This document shows positions 1 through 7,521 of a stretch of 37,122 nt of DNA, in pieces. Source of the DNA: Phycisphaerae bacterium (GTDB taxonomy: Bacteria > Planctomycetota > Phycisphaerae > Sedimentisphaerales > Anaerobacaceae); contig JADHXR010000074.1 of NCBI GenBank assembly GCA_016782865.1, positions 1 to 37,122 on the forward strand, written 5' to 3'. How positions within the stretch are numbered: position 1 is the first letter of the stretch; every line of letters starts with the position of its first letter. Made by a program: the position numbers and the translations under genes. The notes under the pieces were generated by a model. The model searched no databases and was not told the origin of the DNA. It saw nothing but the letters and a program-made list of their open reading frames with translations.

Positions 1-446
1 GCAGCAATCCGTGAGACGCCCGGGTTGGTTAGCCATGCCTTCAATTTCTCTTGCTGCGATTGATGGGATTCCCAGGCGTAGATGGTTTCTGCCCACATCG
101 GTTGCGATGGCAACATCGACGCAGCCGTTCCGCGAACATGTGCGAGCCAGCGAGTATTGGTATCGAGCTTCTTCCAGCCGCTTGCGGATGTTACCACCGC
201 GCCGATGAAAATCGGTAGCCACGGCAAGGCCTGTAAGGGCACGGCGCTAAAGTAGAGGTAGATCGGGCCTTTGTGATCGAAAGGTTGGACATAGCGCTGA
301 ATATTCTCCTGAAACACCATGCACAAACCGCGGCCTCCGATCGCCGAAAGCAGAAAGAGAGCGGCTGCGACCAGCAGAAGGCTCTCCAACCAGTATTTCC
401 TGATGAACCTCGTCTCTTCTTTATGCGTCAGATCAGCGCTCACCAT
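1..446 (-). CDS. ArnT-like (GT39 family) glycosyltransferase fragment, runs off window
   Basis: An open frame starts at ATG 446 and continues past the left edge (148 codons visible). It overlaps the metallophosphoesterase stop as ATGGTGA, which implies translational coupling. The translation has a hydrophobic helix at about residues 21-37. It is followed by a stretch around RYVQPFDHKGPIYLYF and a second helix containing PWLPIF. That pattern (Arg-Phe/Tyr, then D/H-x-GP-x-Y-x-Y, then PW) is typical of the middle of GT39/ArnT-type glycosyltransferases that use polyprenyl-phosphate sugar donors at the membrane. In the family this segment lies in the middle of the protein, so the N-terminal catalytic half appears to be missing. 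Beyond about residue 90 the translation no longer looks like the family, so a further frameshift is possible. The identification is motif-based and moderate at best. Confidence 0.4.
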   Translation of the reverse strand, partial: MVSADLTHKEETRFIRKYWLESLLLVAAALFLLSAIGGRGLCMVFQENIQRYVQPFDHKGPIYLYFSAVPLQALPWLPIFIGAVVTSASGWKKLDTNTRWLAHVRGTAASMLPSQPMWAETIYAWESHQSQQEKLKAWLTNPGVSRIA

Positions 447-1539
447 ATATGACCTTCGCGGGCGGGTTGTTCCCCCCGCCGCCCAAACTCAAAAACGGCC
501 CTTTCTGGCCAAATGAAGTGGCTCAAGCATGCGCAGAACATGCCAAATATCACGAAGTTTACGACCACCGTTGGGGCTGGATGCTTTCTGAGGAGAGGAG
601 CCAACTTTGCCATGGCAAAATGCTTCAAGGTGCTCGTTACTCCGGTGCTGTGCCGGGCAAAAACGGTTCTCTCAGAGATGGAATCACGGTCAACTGTTAG
701 CACAATGGCGTGATGAAAACCGTCTCTCTCATCTAATGGTGCGCCACCACCGCCGGTCACAAGATAGACCGTATCCTTTCGTTTCGTCCTGTCATAGCCG
801 TGATAATGAGAGCTTATGACATAGTCAACTTTGTGCCGGTCAACGACATCTATGAAAGCCTGCGCATTCTCAAAATAGCCTGTCGCCGGGCCGACCGACC
901 TGAACACCGGTGCGTGAGTAAACACAAAAACCTTTTGCATTCCTTCACGATGCCTGGCCAATGTTGAGTCCAGAAACTCAATACTTTCGGCGGTCGAGCA
1001 AGGGCAGGCAAAATGCACAGACCAATGAAAAGGCATCCGTTATATTCAAAAGAGAAATTTCGTGGTCCATACATTCTTTCGAGATCGACCGGTGAGACTT
1101 TGTCAATATCATAGTCCACTTCTTCGCAAACGACGTCACGGTTGCCGGCGACAAGGAACACCGGGAACGGCAGGCGATATTCTTTTGCGCACCTAGATCT
1201 AAAATAGTCGTGATTGCCCCTGGTAGATGTCTTGACGAAGTCGCCAAGTATCACCATGAAGGAAAGTGGCTCATTTCGCAACTCGTCACAAAGCCGCTCG
1301 AAAGTCCTGGTCCCCTGTGTGTCGCCGACCAGGGCAAAAGAGAACTCATCCTTTGGCCCTTGTTCGGTCAAGGAATTCCTGATTCTCTCGAAGTTGCCAT
1401 AGTTCTCCGGAAGGCCTGTTTGGCTTTCACCACGAACGACGGCAAACGTGTAGGCTTCAAAACCAAGCAGGAAAGCTGTAACAACAATTACCCCCAGGGA
1501 TAGTCCGCTCTTGAATCGTCGCAAGTATTTGGTTTTCAT
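440..1539 (-). pseudogene. Membrane-anchored metallophosphoesterase, split by a frameshift
   Basis: Two overlapping minus-strand frames together make one calcineurin-like metallophosphoesterase. The first (850-1539) starts at ATG 1539. It has an N-terminal membrane helix (about residues 12-32) and the metal-ligand motifs GDTQ, GDF and GNRD, the last in place of the usual GNHD. The second frame (440 to about 1036) supplies THAPVF and SSHYHGYD, the C-terminal histidine ligands, and ends with a second membrane helix. The frame must change at about 1000-1040, just after CLFIGL. All metal motifs survive, so this may be a recent mutation or a sequencing error rather than a dead gene. Substrate cannot be told from sequence. 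Its stop overlaps the start of the glycosyltransferase fragment. Its own 5' end lies inside the direct repeat 1434-2001. Confidence 0.7.
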
Positions 1540-2001
1540 ATCAATACTGGCCGCCTGCTCTGATATCAGTAATCTCCAGCCGTGCCCTCGTTATGAACCG
1601 ACTTTGGCAAAAATCCGAATCATTTGGCTAAAGCATACGTGCGGAACCTTAAGCCAGGCTTAGGACTTTGAAAGAAATTCCCTTGGTAGAGAAGCGGGTA
1701 TCGTGTCGGGTCTATGTTCGGACTCGCTATGCGCGGGGCAGTCGAATCGAAACGAGTGTGCCTGAGCCGGCATCTGAGGTTATTGATATGTTCCCATCGT
1801 GGCGGCTGACAATCTCCCGGGCGATGGCCAATCCCAAACCAACTCCGCCTGTAGAACTGCAGCGCGATTGATCCACCCGATAGAAGCGATCACACAGATG
1901 GGGCAAGGCAGCGGCCGGTATGCTTGCCCCTTCGTCGTGGATACGGACGGTCGCATAGCTATCGGGATCGTGTTCCAAGGTTATCCGAACAGTCCCGTTG
2001 G
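1434..2001. repeat. Direct repeat copy 1 (partner at 4928-5489)
   Basis: About 565 bp matching 4928-5489 in the same orientation, at roughly 90% identity by eye and with a few small indels. It holds the first ~35 codons of the metallophosphoesterase, the intergenic region with a CTTAAG box, and the 3' end of the histidine kinase gene. Similarity stops sharply at both ends: before 1434 the metallophosphoesterase continues, and after 2001 the kinase similarity breaks off. Confidence 0.9.
1648..1664 (-). promoter_or_regulatory. Degenerate PmrA-like box upstream of the metallophosphoesterase
   Basis: Reads CTTAAG-CCAGG-CTTAGG on the plus strand, about 110 bp upstream of the metallophosphoesterase start. 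The second half-site differs at one base from the perfect box in the other repeat copy. It follows the same hexamer-N5-hexamer plan as the sites at 5142-5158 and 7438-7454. Confidence 0.45.
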
Positions 2002-2056
2002 CTGAACAGTTCTTCTGCTCCCTCCGGAGGATGCCGAGATTGTTGATGGTCTCCAA
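1727..2056 (-). pseudogene. 3' fragment of a sensor histidine kinase (ATPase domain remnant)
   Basis: This open frame encodes only the end of a HATPase_c domain, from about VRITLEHDPDSYA through the G2 box (GVGLGLAIAREIVSRH) to the stop at 1727. It closely matches the C-terminus of the full kinase at 5143-6630. Similarity starts at about 2001; the first ~18 residues upstream of that are unrelated, so there is no kinase core or phospho-histidine. It keeps a short natural-looking tail, LVSIRLPRA, whereas the full-length copy has lost that tail to a frameshift. It is probably not expressed as a functional kinase. Confidence 0.8.
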
Positions 2057-2116
2057 GGAAACGGGCGGTCGGCCGCATGGATTTGCCTGCGCTGTTGCAG
2101 TGGTGCAGTACCAGTT

Positions 2117-4036
2117 TTACTTTGATAGTTTGAAACGAGCCATTTCATGCATTATTTGGACGAGTCGGTCCTTGCGAGACTGGTAGAAGACAGAGGCGTC
2201 AGATACCGGAACATCATCCTTGGTAGTGACCTGCTGTCTGGCCATATTGTAAAATCTTATTGGAAACACCGCTTTGTACTCTTTGTCAACGTATGCCAGC
2301 GTGTCCCAGCCGCTCAAAACGCTGAACTCACGAACGGCATCACCTGTCAGGTCAAAGCCAAGCGAATAATCCTCCGGTGGGGAAGTCACTCCCAATGCCG
2401 ACAGGATGGTTGCCGGGATATCCAGGTGGCTCGTCATGCGGCGAATTTTGCGGGGCTCGACTCCGGGTATCCAAATGATTAGTGGGGTACGGGTTTGTTC
2501 GTCGCTGAAAGCCGAGTTATGTCCCCAGCGGCCTTTCTCCATGAATTCCTCGCCGTGATCGCCGGTAATCAAAACAATGGTCGACCTCAGCAGGTCTGCC
2601 TGCTGAAGGTATTGGATGATGCGCCATATCTGGCTGTCGAGATGATTGCACGAATTGACATATCGGTTGAAAATCAATCTAATGTCCCGTTCTATATTCG
2701 CGGTGGCGTAGCTAAACTCCTCGAGATAGGGTTTGGCAATGGCGTTTTCCGGGGGAAAATAGTACCGTGCATGCGGTGACTCAAAGAACATGAAAGTCAT
2801 AAACGGTCTCTCAGGGGCACGATTCTCAATGAAATCGATCAGGCGACCAGCATTCTCTCGGTCTCTGTGCCAGCCGGGGCCTGGCGAGTTCTCTGTTTCA
2901 TCGTGCAGACACTTTTGCGGCAGTCGGGCAAATATGGTCTTGTCAAATTCCGGATAGCCAAATCTCGCACTTGTAAACATATTCATCTGATAATTGTCTT
3001 CAAGCAGCAGGTCTATGAGAACAGGTCCCCGGTTTTCATGCAGGAAGTTGAACCAGTAATTGCCGTAAAGACCATAAAACATCCCGAACATGGCCATGCG
3101 GGTGCCATTACCTCCGCTATAATGTTGCTCAAATCGCAGTGCCTTTTCTGAGAACGCATAACTGTGAGGCATAATGTTCGGATCGAGCATGTCTGCACGA
3201 AGCGACTCGGCGACCAGCCAGACGATATTGTACCGGCCACGGTCGGTCGAACGCTCAATCGCATGTAGTGGGTACGACACATCGAAAGACTGTGTCGTCA
3301 TTTTGAATGCTGTCTGCCGTTTAGCAGTAAGGCCAAGGCGCGTGGCAAATTTGGCAAACGTAAGTGGTTGATACAATGGAAACACACCTGAGGCGCTGAG
3401 AACCGGAGTATATCCGTAGAAGCTACTGAAACCATAAGTCATGGCCTGGAAGACAAGAAGGAATATCAGCAAAGCAGTCGCTGCTCTAACGCGAGTCTTC
3501 GTAAGAAGAGCATGACAGAATCTCTCAAACCGTTTCACCCGCAGCCAAAGCACCAGCAGAACAACCTGAACCAGGAAAAAACCGACGACGATTGCCGCAA
3601 AGCAAATCACAGTTCCAGTATCGGCGCCCATGGACTGGATACCGCCTGGCGTGATAACGAGGTTCCAAACAAAACTATTCAGGTGAAAACCATAAATGTG
3701 AAAAACAAAAACGTCGATGAAGATCAGAAGCTGGAGAAAAGTCAGCAACAGTATCGTTAGAACGTAAATCATCCACATCGGCGAGATATGGACCCTTCGA
3801 AACGCTCCCGCAAGCAACGATGATGTAACAACGCGCTGCAGCAACCCAAGAACAATAAGTAGCGGCAAGAGATATACGAAACAGTAACTCACGTATACGG
3901 CGAATGAAAATACATACGTGATAATACCGACATATTGCACCTGCGCCAGGAAGCGGGACGCGTTTAACAACAGGACTACATAGGTCAGGCCGAAATAGTG
4001 TGGCAGGAATTTTCCGTTCTTTATGTCAGTCTGCAT
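2117..4036 (-). CDS. YejM/PbgA-like membrane protein with sulfatase-fold (alkaline phosphatase superfamily) domain
   Basis: 639 aa from ATG 4036. This start was chosen because GGGAG lies 7 nt upstream; a start further upstream at 4057 has no ribosome site. Five hydrophobic segments (about residues 18-33, 38-66, 88-115, 143-166 and 184-205) precede a soluble sulfatase-like domain from about 268. The motif HYSGGNGTRMAMFGMFYG matches the YejM/PbgA (LapC) family. Thr312 sits where the EptA/LtaS nucleophile would be, and E277 plus TGDHGEEF provide the usual metal ligands. E. coli YejM lacks the intact metal site and controls LPS synthesis; this protein may instead be an active transferase or hydrolase acting on envelope lipids. 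It lies between the two repeat copies with a LysE-family gene 138 bp upstream. An EptA-like phosphoethanolamine transferase is the main alternative. Confidence 0.8.
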   Translation of the reverse strand: MQTDIKNGKFLPHYFGLTYVVLLLNASRFLAQVQYVGIITYVFSFAVYVSYCFVYLLPLLIVLGLLQRVVTSSLLAGAFRRVHISPMWMIYVLTILLLTFLQLLIFIDVFVFHIYGFHLNSFVWNLVITPGGIQSMGADTGTVICFAAIVVGFFLVQVVLLVLWLRVKRFERFCHALLTKTRVRAATALLIFLLVFQAMTYGFSSFYGYTPVLSASGVFPLYQPLTFAKFATRLGLTAKRQTAFKMTTQSFDVSYPLHAIERSTDRGRYNIVWLVAESLRADMLDPNIMPHSYAFSEKALRFEQHYSGGNGTRMAMFGMFYGLYGNYWFNFLHENRGPVLIDLLLEDNYQMNMFTSARFGYPEFDKTIFARLPQKCLHDETENSPGPGWHRDRENAGRLIDFIENRAPERPFMTFMFFESPHARYYFPPENAIAKPYLEEFSYATANIERDIRLIFNRYVNSCNHLDSQIWRIIQYLQQADLLRSTIVLITGDHGEEFMEKGRWGHNSAFSDEQTRTPLIIWIPGVEPRKIRRMTSHLDIPATILSALGVTSPPEDYSLGFDLTGDAVREFSVLSGWDTLAYVDKEYKAVFPIRFYNMARQQVTTKDDVPVSDASVFYQSRKDRLVQIMHEMARFKLSK

Positions 4037-4174
4037 GGTGCAGTCTCCCAATAGCAATGTGTTACGCGGTTGTGGCCAGCGTAGGTTTAAGGCGTTTGCA
4101 CTTTTTTGTAGATATCGTTACTTTGACGATCATCCCCGTCAACCAACCGGCTTCTTCAGTGATTTTAGAGATCA

Positions 4175-4792
4175 TCAAGTTATGAGGCTCAAGAGAATGA
4201 ACAACCCGAAAGCTATGATTATTATGCCCGCAGCCTTATTCAGCCAGATCCGTTTGCTTTGGCTGAACATCCCCTGTACCTTCTTGGCGGCGCTGCAGAG
4301 TACTATCCAGGAGAGCTGGGAACCGGTAAACACACCGCCGACCAATAAGCTGGGCCAAATATAGCCTGAATCCGGTCTGACCAATCCAAAGCCTGCAAAT
4401 ACCGCGGCAAGGGTAAGAAATGTCCCGGGATTTGCCAACGTTAGCAGGAACATGGACGCAAAATTGGTGATATGGTTGCGGCTGACTCCCGAAGCAATTT
4501 GTTGCGTCGGTTTGGAAAGAATAACCCTTGTCCCCAAGTAGCAAAGCAAAACACCCCCCACAAGACGCAGCCAAACTTGCTCCTTGATTAGAAAGTTTGA
4601 GACAAAGGTCAGGCCAAAAGCCGTGATAAAGGCAAGAAGGGCATCGGCTGTCGCTGCTCCGAAGCCCGAGATTATCCCCTGAATTCTTCCCTGAATTAAG
4701 GTTCGCTGGATACACACTGCTGCAACTGGGCCTACCGGCGGCGCAACGATAAGACCAACTGCGACACCTTTGAAAAAGATACTGGCATCCAT
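4175..4792 (-). CDS. LysE/RhtB-family exporter
   Basis: 205 aa from ATG 4792, chosen because AGGAA lies about 6-8 nt upstream; ATGs at 4798 and 4831 are possible. The family signature PPVGPVAAVCIQRTLIQG follows the first helix, and about six membrane helices fill the rest, as expected for the amino-acid/small-molecule exporters LysE, RhtB and RhtC. Family members export amino acids or related metabolites; the substrate here cannot be deduced. It is cotranscribed in direction with the YejM-like gene downstream, and both lie inside the segment bounded by the direct repeats, so they were probably gained together. Confidence 0.85.
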   Translation of the reverse strand: MDASIFFKGVAVGLIVAPPVGPVAAVCIQRTLIQGRIQGIISGFGAATADALLAFITAFGLTFVSNFLIKEQVWLRLVGGVLLCYLGTRVILSKPTQQIASGVSRNHITNFASMFLLTLANPGTFLTLAAVFAGFGLVRPDSGYIWPSLLVGGVFTGSQLSWIVLCSAAKKVQGMFSQSKRIWLNKAAGIIIIAFGLFILLSLIT

Positions 4793-4913
4793 GAACATTT
4801 CCTGCTGGGTCACACAAAAAAAAGAGCCCATGCCGCCTTGAGCCTACTAACGGCGACTTGGTTCATATCACACACAGTCTTACTTTCCGAACACTGACGA
4901 AGATAGCGTTTCC

Positions 4914-5033
4914 TTACACACAATTATGAACGACGGCAAACGTGTAGGCTTCAAAACCAAGCAGGAAAGCTGTAACAACAACTACCCCCAGGGATAATCC
5001 GCTCTTGAACCGTCTTAAGCATTTGATTTCCAT
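4914..5033 (-). pseudogene. 5' fragment of the metallophosphoesterase gene
   Basis: 39 codons from ATG 5033 encode the same N-terminus and membrane helix as the gene at 440-1539 (KSGLSLGVVVVTAFLLGF here). Similarity ends at about 4928, after which the frame runs through five unrelated codons into a stop. It is the truncated end of repeat copy 2. It could in principle still make a tiny membrane peptide. Confidence 0.75.
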
Positions 5034-5489
5034 ATCAATACTGGCCGCTTGCTCTAATATCAGCAATCTCCAGCCATGCCCTTATTATGAACCGCCTTTG
5101 GCAAAAATCCGAATCATTTGGCTAAAGCATACGTGCGGAACCTTAAGGCAGGCTTAAGACTTCGAAAAGAGAATCCCTTGTTTGAGAAGCGGGTATTGTC
5201 GGGTCTATGTTCGGACTAGCTTTGCGCGGCGCAGTCGAATCGAGTGTGCCGGAGCCCGCATCTGAGGTTATTGATATGTTCCCATCGTGGCGGCTGACAA
5301 TCTCCCGGGCGATGGCTAATCCCAAGCCGGCTCCGCCTGTAGAACTGCAGCGAGATTGATCCGCCCGATAGAAGCGATCACACAGATGGGGCAAGGCGTC
5401 GGCCGGTATGCTCCCCCCTTCGTCGTGGATGCGGGCAGTCGCATAGCTGTCAGGGGTATGTTCCAAGGTTATCCGAACGGCCCCGTTGG
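4928..5489. repeat. Direct repeat copy 2 (partner at 1434-2001)
   Basis: Same-orientation partner of 1434-2001. Here the kinase continues to full length beyond 5489, while the metallophosphoesterase is cut at 4928, the reverse of copy 1. A 5-nt deletion relative to copy 1 lies near 5238 and shifts the frame of the kinase tail. Confidence 0.9.
5142..5158 (-). promoter_or_regulatory. Perfect CTTAAG-N5-CTTAAG box at the kinase 3' end
   Basis: Reads CTTAAG-GCAGG-CTTAAG. On the minus strand the extended site (AGTCTTAAGCCTGCCTTAAG) nearly repeats the one upstream of the response regulator at 7438. It matches the published PmrA/QseB consensus (YTTAAK-N5-YTTAAK). It lies upstream of the clipped metallophosphoesterase start, so in the ancestral arrangement it would have served that gene. 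In the present frame it overlaps the shifted 3' end of the kinase. Confidence 0.55.
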
Positions 5490-6630
5490 AAGGCCCGTAT
5501 TTGGCTGCGTTGTCGAGGACATTACTGAACACACGGATCAACTCGTCCAGATTGCCCCGAACAGTCGTAACCGGTAGCCCTTCAAGGATTACCTTGCCCC
5601 CTGAGCTTCGTATCTTCTCGCCAAAGGTCTCTGCAAGCTCGCTCAGCAGCACATCAAGCTGCACCTCGGTAATGACCTGTTCGTTTGTTTCGTCCATGCG
5701 TGCTAAGACAAGAAGTTGTTCTGTAAGGTGCTCCATGCGAACAACGTCCTTGAGCACATCAACAATTGCCTGTCTGTTCTCACTGGCATCTTCCTGATTC
5801 ATTTGTGCGGTTTGAAGCGTGCTCTTGGCCAAGGCTAAAGGGGTACGAAGTTCATGTGCGGCATCCGAGGTGAATTGCTTTTGTTGCTGCAAAACCCTAT
5901 CGAGGCGGTTAAGCATATTTCTCAACGCTTCGACGAAGGGACGCAATTCATCAGGTATCTTCAGGTCATCGAGGAAAGCCTTTTCGGCATTTGGACTGGA
6001 TATGTGGTATATGTGGTTTAATCGCTCCGCCGTCACGTGGATGGGACGCAGGCCGCATCGAACCGTCCACATAACGGCGACTACTGAGCCCAGGATGAGG
6101 CTTCCACCCAACACAAGCAACAATCTTTCGAATTCATACATCTCATGATGGGAAAAGTGGCTGGAATCCGCCACGACGATATTCACGGTGCCCTCATCGG
6201 TCTTCTCACGCATCCAAACAGCCCTGTATTCATCGTGAGGTTGGCCGATGTTCACAAAAGTAAGCTCCTCTTGTGCCGGGCTGCTTCGGTCTGGAAGTTC
6301 GCGTAACCAGCGTCCATATTTGCTGTCCGGCGTGTCGCTCGCAAGCAAATCGGTGGAGGACCCATCCATCCAAATCCGATATGACGTGGAAGAATTCCGG
6401 CCAGGCCTTCCCGTGACCGCCTGGATATCCCTCATCAACTCCTCATCACCCTGAGGGTCGTTTAGACTTGCCGCGATACCGTTTGCCATCGCCAGTAGTG
6501 TTCGGTCGATGCTACGAAGATGAGACTCTTCAAACTCAACTTTGGCCACAATGGAGATTGTGGCGATGACGGCTGCAATCACTGCGGAGACCCACAGGGA
6601 CACACGCCACTTTAGGGAAAGGGATGTCAT
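5143..6630 (-). CDS. Sensor histidine kinase (PmrB/QseC-like class)
   Basis: 495 aa inner-membrane kinase. Helix 1 is at about residues 11-30, and a sensor loop runs to about 168, with acidic patches and a His-rich stretch (SSHFSHHEMYE, ~157-166). Helix 2 (~169-190) is followed by a HAMP-like linker. The HisKA motif AAHELRTPLA contains the likely phosphorylated H259. The ATPase N box is NVLDNAAKYG and the G2 box is GAGLGLAIAREI. The G1 box reads DEGGSIP, with Ser for the usual second Gly. ATG 6630 overlaps the regulator stop by 4 bases, so the pair is coupled, and GGAG lies upstream. The last ~30 residues are out of frame relative to the truncated paralog at 1727-2056: a 5-nt deletion replaced LVSIRLPRA with a longer unrelated tail. 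The catalytic boxes are unaffected. Confidence 0.9.
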   Translation of the reverse strand: MTSLSLKWRVSLWVSAVIAAVIATISIVAKVEFEESHLRSIDRTLLAMANGIAASLNDPQGDEELMRDIQAVTGRPGRNSSTSYRIWMDGSSTDLLASDTPDSKYGRWLRELPDRSSPAQEELTFVNIGQPHDEYRAVWMREKTDEGTVNIVVADSSHFSHHEMYEFERLLLVLGGSLILGSVVAVMWTVRCGLRPIHVTAERLNHIYHISSPNAEKAFLDDLKIPDELRPFVEALRNMLNRLDRVLQQQKQFTSDAAHELRTPLALAKSTLQTAQMNQEDASENRQAIVDVLKDVVRMEHLTEQLLVLARMDETNEQVITEVQLDVLLSELAETFGEKIRSSGGKVILEGLPVTTVRGNLDELIRVFSNVLDNAAKYGPSNGAVRITLEHTPDSYATARIHDEGGSIPADALPHLCDRFYRADQSRCSSTGGAGLGLAIAREIVSRHDGNISITSDAGSGTLDSTAPRKASPNIDPTIPASQTRDSLFEVLSLP

Positions 6631-7307
6631 GTAGGCAGTTCTCCGAGCAAATAACCTTGGTTTCGAAATGTATGGATCAATTCGGCTTGCGACCCCGAAC
6701 CAAGTTTTGTTCGTAGAGCGTTGATATATACCTCCACGACGTTCGAGAATTTGTCTGAACCAAAATCATAGAGATGATCCACGATATCAGCCTTGGAGAC
6801 CACCTCCCCGGCTCGCATTGCGAGGTACTCCAGCAGGCGGTATTCCATAGCAGGTAGCCGCACGGGTTTGCCGCAGACCGTTACCTGATGCTTGGTAGTA
6901 TCGATGCTCACGTTTGCGATGTTTATTACCGGAGCAGCCCGACCATACGAACGGCGCACCAACGCCTTGCAGCGAGCAACCAGTTGCCTCATATCAAATG
7001 GCTTGACCATGTAATCGTCACTACCCGTTTCAAGCCCTTGAATGATATCGTCGGCAGCATCGCGGGCTGTCAAGATGAGTACCGGGACAGTCATGTTATT
7101 TCTTCTAAGATATTGGAGAATCTCGAGACCACTAATTTTGGGAAGCCCCAAATCAAGGATAATCAGATCATAGGGATTCGTCATAGCCATGTGCCGGCCG
7201 TCTTCGCCCTCGGTAGAAATGTCAACGGCCCAGGAGGATTCCCTGTCCAGCATCTTCGCTATGTTGCGGGCCAATCTGATCTCATCCTCAATGATAAGTA
7301 CACGCAT
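6627..7307 (-). CDS. OmpR/PhoB-family response regulator (PmrA-like)
   Basis: 226 aa from ATG 7307 (MRVLIIEDE, the usual start for this family). A GTG at 7322 lies close behind a GGAGGGG and would add five residues. The receiver domain has the acidic pair E7/D8, phospho-acceptor D52 (ILDLGLP), a conserved Thr (LTARD) and Lys (VKPFD). The C-terminal winged helix carries the PhoB-type signature SNVVEVYINALRTKLG and ends with a typical HTFRNQGYLL. It partners the overlapping kinase gene. The direct CTTAAG repeats found upstream of this gene and in both repeat copies are plausible binding sites for this regulator. Confidence 0.92.
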   Translation of the reverse strand: MRVLIIEDEIRLARNIAKMLDRESSWAVDISTEGEDGRHMAMTNPYDLIILDLGLPKISGLEILQYLRRNNMTVPVLILTARDAADDIIQGLETGSDDYMVKPFDMRQLVARCKALVRRSYGRAAPVINIANVSIDTTKHQVTVCGKPVRLPAMEYRLLEYLAMRAGEVVSKADIVDHLYDFGSDKFSNVVEVYINALRTKLGSGSQAELIHTFRNQGYLLGELPT

Positions 7308-7437
7308 ATTGATACAGGGCACCCCCTCCTATACATATGCCTTAAATTTATTCCAATAAGCTCATCCCTGTTATTGTACTGTACGGCCCAACGATGTGAA
7401 ACGGTTTTTCCACAAGCCATGCACTTTTTGGTCAAGT

Positions 7438-7476
7438 CTTAAGCTTGGCTTAAGGAACAATCAGCTACCATATAGG
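7438..7476 (+). promoter_or_regulatory. PmrA-like box with overlapping promoter between the regulator and methyltransferase genes
   Basis: A perfect CTTAAG-CTTGG-CTTAAG box lies at 7438-7454. Taking the second half-site (7449-7454) as the -35 region, a TATAGG -10 follows at 7471-7476 with a 16-bp spacer, pointing at the methyltransferase/efflux genes. The half-sites are palindromic, so the same site could also control the divergent regulator/kinase operon. Confidence 0.55.
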
Positions 7477-7521
7477 TTATAGGTATAGTCCTGCACAGCA
7501 GACAAGAATCAACTTTTGCCT

